Part shown: one piece after another, positions 53,440-63,900 of the stretch
Layout: each line of letters starts with the position of its first letter
Numbering within the stretch: the first letter of the stretch is position 1
NCBI RefSeq assembly: GCF_963678635.1
Contig: NC_087063.1
Location: 23,502,701-23,566,700 of the forward strand
Source of the DNA: Symsagittifera roscoffensis
Taxonomy: Eukaryota > Xenacoelomorpha > Acoela > Convolutidae
Direction of reading: 5' to 3'
Length of the DNA: 64,000 nt
Program-made: the position numbers and the translations under genes
The notes under the pieces: model-generated
The model's input: the letters and a program-made list of their open reading frames with translations, nothing else
Database searches by the model: none
What the model was told of the DNA's origin: nothing

Positions 53440-54615
53440 ATGGATCAACCCTTTCCCTCAGTTCTTAGCTTCTCATACTCTGAAAAATGAATTAGATGTT
53501 AATTAAATTCATTTCAAGACTTTCTACTGGGGAAGCTAAAAGTTGTTTAAAAACAGTTTAAAGTTACTCTCCGATACCATTCCAACTTTCTGAATCCCCG
53601 TGAAAAAATGTCTTACTCACGATCGGGAAGGATGGCAAGTTATCGCATTAGCCCTACTGGTTCGCTGAATTGCTCGGTAACGATTGTAGCTGCTTAATCG
53701 TTACAACTCGGAGCGTCTTCTTCTTAAAACTCTGATAACTCCGGTCTCAATCTTTTTTATATCTTCCTCGTACAAGCTTTATCTGATTTGTACTGGCGAA
53801 AATCGTCTGTCTTGTTTTCGTTGTTTCAGTTGCAAAAAATTTGTTTTGTGTCATGAACGCTCAAATCGAAAGTTTATAAATGATCATGTCAGTCCTAACT
53901 GACCTTTCCCAATTCGTTTATTTTAGTAAATGAGACCGTAAATCCTCAAACAATATATCGTACGCCAAAACTGCTCGCATTAAAATTCGTTGGTGACATA
54001 CGTTTTAGGGGTCATTCTGTACGATGTGACATTCGACCAGAATGGCCAAAATGCAATTTATGCAGGATTCGAATTTTGAGCAGTAAGCCTTCCGAGTTGA
54101 TGATTTCGAAGGATTAGCGACGTTATTGGAACGTTTAGCCAAACGGTGAGGGCTAGAATATTCTAGTATTTTAAATTTTCAAAAATTCGAATGATGACGT
54201 CACATTTCTGAGAAATGCTGAAACGGCCATTTTAACAAAAAGCGAGTGAAAAACAGAACAACTTTATCTGTGATTGCGAACAGAACGAAAATCGAGATTA
54301 AAGAAAAACAACAACGAACTACAATAGCAGAGAACGTTCCAAGTTGCAACTATTGTGCTGCTACAATAGTTGCAAGGCCGTTGCCAACAACGGTGAAGGG
54401 TGAGAACCAGCCTTCCGGATTGGTGTGAAATTGAACTTGAGGAGCTTGATTCACTGGATTCAAGAATCCGGAAGGGTTTCGGGACTGGAATTTTTAGCCT
54501 TTTATATAAACTTTTAGCTTCTTGTCATGTCCTGAATTGAATTTAATTAACAACTGGATTCATTTTGATAAGGATGAGAAGCTAGGAGTTGGGGGAAAGG
54601 GTTGATCCATCTTCG
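53440..54615. repeat. Inverted repeat within the LTR-like region
   Basis: ATGGATCAACCCTTTCCCTC and TTAGCTTCTCATACT (53,440-53,490) are inverted at about 54,565-54,615 (GATGAGAAGCTAGGAGTTGG, GAAAGGGTTGATCCAT). The ends are imperfect arms of 50-70 bases, extending weakly inward (ATTAAATTCA / TGAATTTAAT). Confidence 0.6.
54409..54478 (+). other. Hairpin module with CCTTCCGGATT / AATCCGGAAGG stem
   Basis: CCTTCCGGATT at about 54,412-54,422 pairs perfectly with AATCCGGAAGG at 54,466-54,476 around a 43-base loop rich in TTGAA/GATTCA. Same module, with changes, at 56,190-56,254 and on the minus strand in both E1 LTR copies (about 25,995-26,070 and 30,950-31,020). Confidence 0.6.
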
Positions 54616-55506
54616 ATGGAGATGATGATTTTTATCTACTGAACAAAAACAATAGTAATATGATAAGTAGTAGCCCTGTTTTTAGGAGTGACCTCGTGGT
54701 CTGGGGATACTGAGACCCAGCCATGAGCTCACTATTTCTGCATGTAATCTAGTTAATTTGAGCGTTCTGGTCGAAGCCGGAGAACAGTAACGTTTTTGTC
54801 GACCCGATGTTAGAAAGACCACCGAAAAGTACTGGCTTGGTAGAGAAGGTGAAAAGCATGCAAAGCTCTGTTTAGACGCTAGCCAGTCGTCTTAAGACTT
54901 AGTTTTGTTATCCGTCGATATGTATCTTCCGGGCGAATGTTACATGTATGTTTTTATGGCGCTCCTGGGTGTTATTCTTTTTTAACATCATGACCGGCAG
55001 AACCGTTAACGGGCACTCCGCGCCGAGCGGATGCTCACATTAACGCCCTTAATAGGCCTAAACCGCCGGGGCGGAAGGGTAGTTCGGAACGCGGAGGCCT
55101 TCCGAATTGCCGTGAATAGTTTTTTAACCTAGTTAAGACCGAAAATTCACGAACCAGGAAGGGTGGGGGGATCGGCCGTCTCCTCGTCCCCTGAGTGGTT
55201 GGTGACCAAAAACACTTAAAGATATAAGTAAAACCAAACAAAAAGTAGTATAGTACCCAAGAAAAACAAAAAACATAAAAAATAACCGAAAAAACCAAAA
55301 ACAGTAAAAAAGTAAAAAATCAGTAGAAATCATCCCCCCAGACAAGATGTGATTCAACCCCCCCGTTTGTTGTTGATAGATATATTGTTATTACAGGCAT
55401 TTATATCAGTCAGGATCGTTACGATCAGCTTAGTAGCCCGTTTGTGAGGCTTGTACTGTAGGGTTATTTGAGCATTTAAGCACGTTAATGATAGATTGCG
55501 CTCAAT

Positions 55507-57177
55507 CCGGAAGGGTCAGCTGATTTGCGCTCAATTCGGAAGGGTCTTGGGTGAAGACCGATCCGGCAAGCAGTTCAAGGAGCAACGAGAAGGGGCTCAA
55601 CGACAACAACAATCGACTGTTGTGTATCGTTAACAAGTTTTGTATCCCTTTTGGTACAAAAAGTAAGATAGTAATCTGTGGGGGGCTCGACAGTGCTGCA
55701 CTGTAGTGACCCTTCACCGAACTGCGAATATCCGAGTTAAGCACCTTAATTCAGATAATAAACAAACCCGGAGGGGTATAGTATTACTAATATTATTATT
55801 TATATAGCCTATATTAAGAGTCTTATATCGTTTTTCAGTGAAAAACAACGACAACAGACCGGTTTTTAGGGTCAAAATAGCGATATTTTGATTCCCCCAC
55901 AAGTCGCGATTTTTGAGATATCGATATTTTTTGAAACGGAAAAAAGCGCTAGGTTAGTGTGTTACATCGTAACTGCACTACTGTAATAAGTAGAACCGGT
56001 TAACTTTAGTTCGGAAGTGGTTGGAACTAGTTTGGTACAAAAAACCAAATTTTCCCATTTTTTGATAGTAAGAAACACTATAAAATCAGAAAATTTTTTG
56101 AAATCTTTGAGTTAGGACAGTAAAAATAGTTGATCGGACAACGTCCACTGGTGAATCTACGAGTTTTAAAACCCGCTACCCGAAAGCCTTCCGGGTTGCA
56201 GAGAAATCGAACATAACCTGTTTGATTTGGTGGATTCATCAATCCGGAGGGGTCCAGGTAGCATAGTTTTTCGCAAATTTTTTCTACAAAAGCGTTTTAG
56301 ATCGGGTCTTTTGCATTGAACTAGAAGAGTATAGGCCTTCTGAGCTCGGATCAATAATTTTCAGGTCGAAAGGACCAGATTTGCGGAAAAAGTTAGGCGG
56401 AACCTATAAGAGAGAAAATTTTTGAGTTTGGAAAAAATGACGTTTTGGTTAATAACTTTAGAACTACAGAGCATATCGAGTCAATCTTGGTACAATTAGA
56501 TCAGAAATTAGCTGAACTTACTAGTAGGAAAGAGAATTACTCGAAAAAGCGAGCGAGAAAATTTTTTGAGATTGTTTTTAGCAAATTACACAAATCCGGA
56601 GGGGTACACCCTTCACGTTTTATAAATTTTTCTGGAAAACCCTTATACCCCTACCAAAAGTTGATAGCGATTGAACTAAGTAACTTAGGACAGTTCTAGA
56701 CAAAAAGGGAAGGCTGAAGGCACAAGACAACCATAATAGAGTCGAAATTAGGCAAGTGATAAGACCCTTCACCGTTAGTGTGAATTGTCAAATAAGTGCC
56801 TTAACTTCAATCCGGAGGGGTCTAGGAAAGGACCCTATACCCTTCCCAGTTAATTCAAACAGCATAAAAGCAACGCAGAACGAATCCGGAGGGGTATAAG
56901 CTGAATTTAAGAAAACTACAAAAAGCTACTTTGACAGAGCTGAGGGCTCCCAATCCGGAGGGGTCGAAATTTTTCAAAGTCAGAGGGGTCCGAATCCGGA
57001 GGGGTCTCTCTTCCACAAAACCGGAGGGGTCCGAATCCGGAAGGGTCTTATAGTTGCTAATTCGGAGGGGTTCAAATCCGGAGGGGTCTACTATTAAAAA
57101 CTCGGAGGGGTGCCAATCCGGAGGGGTCCAAATTCTGACAGTCCGGAAGGGTCCTATTTGTACCAATCCGGAGGGGT
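55507..57177 (+). repeat. Array of about 17 TCCGG(A)(G/A)GGGT motifs
   Basis: Copies of AATCCGG(A)(G/A)GGGT, mostly CCGGAGGGGTC, at about 55,507, 55,536, 55,768, 56,244, 56,596, 56,812, 56,886, 56,955, 56,996, 57,021, 57,037, 57,061, 57,078, 57,101, 57,118, 57,143 and 57,168, all on the same strand. Spacing is irregular (15-480 bases) and tightens to 16-40 bases at the end. The core TCCGGA is a palindrome, so each could pair with itself or with antisense CCTTCCGG copies. Confidence 0.85.
56190..56254 (+). other. Second hairpin module in the leader
   Basis: CCTTCCGGGTTG (about 56,192) and AATCCGGAGGGG (56,241-56,252) flank a 45-base loop containing GAAATCGAAC...TTGATTT-GGTGGATTCA, similar in order to the loop of 54,409-54,478. 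One G-U pair in the stem. Confidence 0.55.
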
Positions 57178-57955
57178 ATTATTTTATTAAGGACTTAGGT
57201 AAACGAAAGAAAGACTAAAAAGCGAGAGGTATTAGGTTATTAATAAACAGGCTAGGTATCAGTGACTGCACTGGTAACTTGCCTTTCAAAAAGAACCAGA
57301 CTAATACAAAACAGATCCGAACTCGGATATTCGCGACACTAAGTCTAAATTAGAAAGAGCGTGACTCATTGGTGTGGATTGAAACATAATACGTTTTTGG
57401 GAAAAGTGACTGCCCTGAGGATTTTAGTAGGTCTAGCTCGGGCAGTCCGAAGGCAGATAGGTAACACAATACTCGGTGGGTGCAATAGACGCCCACTTGA
57501 GAAAATAACTGCCTTCAAAGTTTTGTCTGTTTGGTGCAGCACCAAGCAGGGAAAGCTTTTTGTTTAAAAGACAGGTTCGACTATTGTACTGCGACCGACT
57601 AAGAGTACAAGACACATACGTTTTTTTTATATATACATTCATATTGTGTCAATATATATTTTTTGTTTTTGATTTTAAATCAACGTAAACTGTGCTTGAT
57701 TGGGTAGTGAATACACTATCTTTTAAATTGACTGATAACATCATATTGTGCTAGTTTCCAGATCTTTGGACCGATAATCGGCTAGTGTGAATAAATTTTA
57801 TACAAACTGTACTCTGACAACATACAGGGATTCGTGGTCACTATTTAATAGAATCTGGTGAAATTTATTGTGTTGTGTCATTATTATTGTTAATAAAACT
57901 ATAAGGTCTCTAGCAATTGAGTCAAGAGTAGGCATAGGAAAGTGACAAATAAAGA

Positions 57956-60900
57956 ATGAGTTTAGACAAGTCAAGGATACCAAAACGAGGTAATAGCTCT
58001 AGGAAATTCATACCTGAAAAGCAAAGAAAAACGATGACCGATCCTTTTGTGGATTGGATCAAGCGAACCCGGTCCGATAAAGAGGGGACGGTTTCCGGCA
58101 GAATGGTTGAAACGAGAAGTCAGAAGACCTCAGAAGAGCGAAGAGAACTGTTAGAAGTGGAGGTCAATACGGACCATACCATGAACGACAACCAGGGAGT
58201 AAATGGACTGGAAGGGAGAGGCAGAAGGCTGGCGAGTGAATCTACTCCGGTAGAACAAGGCCATGATTTTGCCACTTCCACCGGGACGTTGGATCGAGAG
58301 GAGATGTCGGAACTGTCCGACATCTCAACTGAAGTAACGGCAACTAGAAGATCTCCGACAGACAACACTATGATGGCAAGCGGAACTGGAAAACAAACAA
58401 CCTCATCATCGTTCTCAGAAAGAATGAAGAACACCTTCGGAAACATCTTTCCATTCAGCATGGGAGGAGGAGCAGGAAACGATGGTGAGTCCCAGGAGGA
58501 AGAGGATGAAGAGGAGCAAGGGGACTTTGGATCTCAGGTCAGCCTCAACAGTTCGATCCAGGAGAACGAAGCATACGTCGGAAGAGAGACTGGAACCATG
58601 GACAAATTTGGTGTAGTGACAACGATAAGCAAAGAGGCAAACACACCAGGCCAGTCAAAAGACTTCGCGATTAGGACAAGTTCAGAGCCACAAACTGGAG
58701 AGAGTAGAACCAGAGGGCTAGGCAACGCGTTAGCGGATCCTGAAATAGATAATGAAAAGACGTCAAGACAGAGAGTCAAGGCCCGGATCTCGACCAGCAC
58801 GAAGCTACCTGGGACCGACAGAGTTACACCACCACTAGTGACGCCACTCATGGATAACGGGGCAGCACTAGAGGAAGCCTTAAACAACATAGTGGGCAGT
58901 TTAGGAGAACAAAATGAACAGATGTCGATAAGGATGAGTGAACTGGAAAGAGCAGTTCACATTGAAAGAGAAAGTCTGCGGGAAGAAATAAACCGCAACA
59001 GACAAGAAGTTGGCAGAAGCGAAAAACGCTTGAAAGAAAGAACGGATGAAAATATGACGAGGAACTTGTCGCGAATGACAAGAGAGGCGGAACAGAGGGA
59101 GTTACGCTTAAGAGCCGACATGGAGAAGTTAAGAATACAGCAAGAGCAGTCTCTTGGGTCTCTTGACATAAAGATAGACGCGATGATGGAGAGGCGAACT
59201 CAGGCTATCATGGATAGGTTGGACGGGCTACTAAGCAGCAAGAGTGGACCAAAAGAAGGAGAGCCGAACTCGGGAGGTCCCAGCAGGGAACCGAGGGTGA
59301 ACTTCAATGAACATCAAAGGAGGAAGACGTATGGATCCACTAGAGGCAGGGGCAGTTCATCAGGCTATGCCACAAGGGGTAATACAGCATGGGGCCCGAA
59401 CAGTAGAGCGAGTTCAACGGGGAACAGACAAACCTCGAACGAACGACCAACGCAAAGCACACATGCGACTGGGAGAAGCGATTCTGGCAACATGGGGCAT
59501 ACAAGCCCGAGGAGGAGTCACATGGGCCAAGCGGGAAACGCTCATGGTGATTCGGATTGCAGGGATGCACCGCACACAGAGCCTTCGACAAGGTGTGAGG
59601 ACACTCAAGCGGGACACTCAAGGGATGCTACGGCAATGGCCACAGCATTTGAACCCCTGAACAGGTCTTTGGAGACATTCCTGACGCGGTTATCTAGAAC
59701 CAATGAACGCAGTGAAAAGTCCAGAAGAGTCTTTAAGAAGCCAAGATGCTACAAGGACGAATCTGATGGCTGTATTGATACCTGGATAGAGGTAATGAAG
59801 CTGCATTTCGAGGAAGAGGACTTGTCGGAGAGACAGGAATGCAGCGCGCTCACCAGCAACTTAGAAGGGACAGCCCTGAACTGTGTCATGGCTAAGAAAC
59901 AGTATCAACGTGACACTGCTGAGAAAATCTTCGAAATCTTGTTAAACCGTTTCGGATCAGGGGTGCAGGGGCACCAGGCGATGATGCGCTTCGAGAAACG
60001 GAGGCAACGAGAAGATGAAACAATAGACAAGTTTCTCGATGATTTGGAAATGCTGAGAAGACGCAGCCAACCGGATGAGTCAAACCGAAGGATGAACCTG
60101 GCCGTAGCCTCAAAATTCATCGATGGTGTGAAAAATGATGAATTTCGTACGATGCTAGCAACGCATTACACACCACTATCAACTAATGCGCCAACACCGG
60201 AGGAGTTGAGGCTCAAATCAAAAGAGTATCTTTTGTTGAAACCTCCTTCGAGATCTGGATATTACAAGAAAAATTATGGCAATTTTAACAACGGACCAGC
60301 AAACCAAGGGAACAATTGGTACAAACCGAGGGATGATATGGACAAGAGACGTTCTTGTGCTAATTGCAGTTCAACAGACCATCATGTGTCAGCATGCCCA
60401 GCTTACAAACAAGGCATGAAAGCAATAGGCTTTAGCCTCGAGGACGAAGATGCGTCAGAGTTGGATCATGAGGATTTCATGAGAGGAGTAATTGCGAAAT
60501 TTGGCCCGAGGTGTTTCTTTTGTAACTTGGAAGGTCATTTTAAATCAGATTGTCGGCAATTCTGGGATGCAGTGGCAGACATCAAGCATCCAAGGCATGA
60601 AGAAGCTTTGTCAGGAGTGAAAGCAAGCAAGGCTCGACTTTTGAGCGAAGCAGAGGCACGCAGGAAGGACAAACCTCAAGAGCTGGCGGCAAAGAAAATG
60701 CAAGCAGTAACAGAAGAAGCACGTGAACCGGAACCAGCAACTGCGGCCGATGACTTCAAGATCGATTATAAGGCAGCCGCAAAGGATGCTCTAAATAGAG
60801 TACAGCAGGAATTGGTGACGAAAGAGATCGAACAAAAAGTGAAACTTGAACTGGAAAATGAAAAGCTTCAGGAGCAACTGAATACCTTCGAGGCAATGGA

Positions 60901-63900
60901 GTTCGAGGAGACGAAAACACCAAGCAGTTTAGATATGAAACTTAAAGTGATCTCCGGTAAGAGGTTCGGCATGGCGCCGCAGGGAAAGAAGATACAGTCG
61001 ATAATCTCGGTGGCAGGGCATCAGGTAATCAGAAATCTGAGTGAACCATCTGAGTTCACTTTGATGCATTTGGACACATATGCAGACTATCTGAGGCAGA
61101 TGGAGCCACGCACCGAGTCGAGGGCTGTGAGGGCACTTCTAACCACGGGTGGCCCTCGCATGAAGAAACTTCATGGACGCTACCTAGAAGTCTATGGGCC
61201 GTATCAAGTGATGCTGAACGTGGATGGGATCAGCATCTACACCAGGACTTATGTAACAACAGATGATGACCAAATAGGGCAGATCTATTTGGGAGAAGAG
61301 GAACTCAAGGTCCGCAGGATAGGCCATGACGCCATGATGGAACAAGACGCAGTACACATTGGATATGAAGCAGATGTGACAGCACATCTGCTCGACACCA
61401 ACGGAACAAAAATCGGAGTCACAGGGCTTCTGGACACAGGAGCGGTAGTGAGTGTGATGCCGATAAAAACTTGGGAAAGAATGGGCTTCACGCGGGAAGA
61501 TCTGATTCCAACGAATCTCCGACTGGCTGCAGCCAATCGAGGAGCTATCTACGTAGCCGGAAGAACACCAATAACGGTCCTTCACATGGGAGGACGAGAC
61601 CTTTGGATGAGCTTCCTGGTGGTAGAGAATCTGGACGACGCCGACCAATTCATCTTGGGCAGAGATTTTGTCAGGAATTTTGACGTGATGATTGACTTGA
61701 ACAACGGTCTAATACGGATTAGAAACCCGGACCGAACGTATGTTAAGAGACCAATTAATAGGATAATAACAGATGAAAATAAGGTACCAGTTTTTTTGGA
61801 TAGAAAGGTAAAATTACAACCAGGACAAGCTGTAGTAGCAATTTTTAGAATGAGAAATTTAAATTCGTTAAGTGATAGCAAACAGGTTTGCTTAGTACCG
61901 AATCCAAATAGTCAGAGTTCGGTGATTTTAGGCCGGAGCTTCTCGGTAACGCGAAACGGACTGTGTGTCAGTGTGTTGTTGAACACACTGGACACCACGG
62001 TTTCAATCCAGCGTGGAAAGAAGCTTGGCTACGCCTTGCCGATGAGGACCGACTATGAGGAGACAGAAAACTCGAAGAAATATAGTGTGAAAGACTGTCC
62101 TTATCATGCAAATAAAGATAAAATTTTAAAGAGAATTAATGAATTAAAATCTATTCATAAATTGTTTTCAATGAAATCCGAAACGCACGACGGCTTATCA
62201 AGCTGCTCGAATTTTCCGGAACGCCCCTCGTCATATGAACTAGATTCTGACAAACCGGTTTTGCCAGAAATAGAACATTTAAAAGGAAAAATAGGTGAGG
62301 GAGATTTTGAAAAATTGCGGGACCTCCTAGATCGGAACGCCGAAGTATTTTCAAAACATAAGGCGGACATCGGTTGCTGTAATTTCGTCGAACACGAAAT
62401 CGAACTAGAAGAGGGCGCCGTTCCCCATAGGGAAGGCGCAAGGCGAATGGCGCCACATAAATCGGAAGCGTGCCGAGCGGAAATAGAAATGTTGCTTGAA
62501 TACGACATGATAGAACCCTCGAAATCACCATGGGCTTGCGGAGTAGTAATGGCGAAAAAGAAAGGGGGGCAGCTTAGATTTTGTTGCGACTTTCGTTACT
62601 TGAACGCGGTAACGATTAAAGATGCGTACCCGATACCGCGAATAGACGAGAGCCTATCTAAACTTGGTGATGCAAAGTTCTTCACCACATTGGACTTAGG
62701 TTCTGCCTTCTGGCAGGTTCCTTTGCGGAAAAAGGATAGGGAAAAAACCGGTTTCGCGTGCGAATTGGGGTTGTACCAGTGGAAGAGGATGCCCTTCGGC
62801 TTGTGCAATGCAACAGCAACCTTTCAAAGGCTGATGGCTCAGGCTTTGACAGGAGTAACCAAAAAGTACGGGAATCTCTTGATGTGCTACGTGGATGACG
62901 TAGTCATAGCGACACCGACCCTGGAGGATCACATTGACCGGCTCGATGAGGTCTTCGGATGTATGAAAAGAGCAGGCTTGAAATGCAAACCATCGAAATG
63001 TGAAATCCTTAGGGATTCGATCAAGTACCTGGGAAGAATGGTGGACCGGCATGGTGTGAGGCCAGATCCAGAAGCAGTAGAGGCTGTGCTGACATGGAAA
63101 GCTCCTAGAACGGACACACAGCTCATGAGCTTCCTAGGGTTTGCCAATTACTACCGAGAATTCATAAAAGGATACGCGGACAAGGTGTACCCGATGCAGA
63201 AGCTGATGCGCAACAAAGGGAAAAAGTTCGAATGGAACGATGAGGCACAAGTTGCTTTCGAGAACATAAAGCGGGAACTGTGCGAAGCGCCAGTGCTGGG
63301 CATGCCTACAGAAAAGGGTATGTATGTTCTTGACACAGACGCATCGGTGGTGGCCATCTCAGGAATATTGCATCAAGAGCAAGAATGGAACGGAAGAACA
63401 GTTCTCCGTCCCATTGCATACGGCAGCAAAGTCTTGAGTGACATAGAGATGAAATATGGCGCACCAAAAGCAGAAATGTTTGCAGTAGTTACCTTCGTGG
63501 AGAAGTACCGTGCATACTTGGGGAGCGCTCCCTTCAAGTTACGCGTGGACAACAGAGCGTTATCCTGGTTGAAGACCTACTCGATGGATCAGAGTTATAT
63601 TGGTAGATGGATAGTAAGACTGGATGGCTACCATATGATAATCGAACACAGGATGCGTGATAAACATCAGAATGCTGACAGTCTCAGCAAGAAAACTGAG
63701 TTCTATGAAAGATTGGAGCAGAAGCAGGCCAATCAGGCGGAAGTAAAGGAGGGATTCTCGTTTCTGGACAAAGAAACTTATGAAGCGCTTCCCTTAACGA
63801 GATGGTTGGATAAGTCTGGACATCCAATTCCGGGGCATCCTGAGTTACCTGTAGAGAAAGCAGCCGAGATAAAGATCCTGTCAAGGGAGGACCCGGTCCC

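Larger units (their letters stand above)
52900..54950 (+). repeat. LTR-like region between E2 and E3
   Basis: Shares all its main blocks with the E1 LTR-like DNA on the minus strand: GATCCATCTGAAATGG and CCAATAAAAAG (possible poly(A) signal, about 52,939), GTAGTAGCCTTTAAGCTGTAAC, GTCGACCCGATGTTAGAA...GACGCTAGCCAGTCG, and GACATTCGACCAGAATGG. The last long block occurs twice in direct orientation, 53,217-53,372 and 54,797-54,947, both ending CGGGCGAATGTTACA, about 1,580 bases apart. This may be the 3' LTR of E2, the 5' LTR of E3, or a single shared one; the ends cannot be fixed by eye. Confidence 0.6.
54951..57955 (+). other. Long structured leader of E3 (5' untranslated region)
   Basis: About 3 kb with no open frame of interest directly upstream of the gag start. 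It begins with a GC-rich patch (54,960-55,170), includes a TTGGTGACCAAAAAC sequence at 55,199-55,213 that could be a primer-binding site (weak), then hairpin modules and the TCCGGAGGGGT array up to 57,180. The last 700 bases before the ATG carry short diverged direct repeats (GAAAATAACTGCC near 57,498; GAAAAGTGACTGCC near 57,400). A leader this long is unusual for Ty3/gypsy elements. Confidence 0.55.

Noticed and set aside
56800-57180. CRISPR-like array (repeats with spacers)
   Set aside because: The repeat is only 11-13 bases with very uneven spacers in a eukaryotic retroelement leader; no cas genes.
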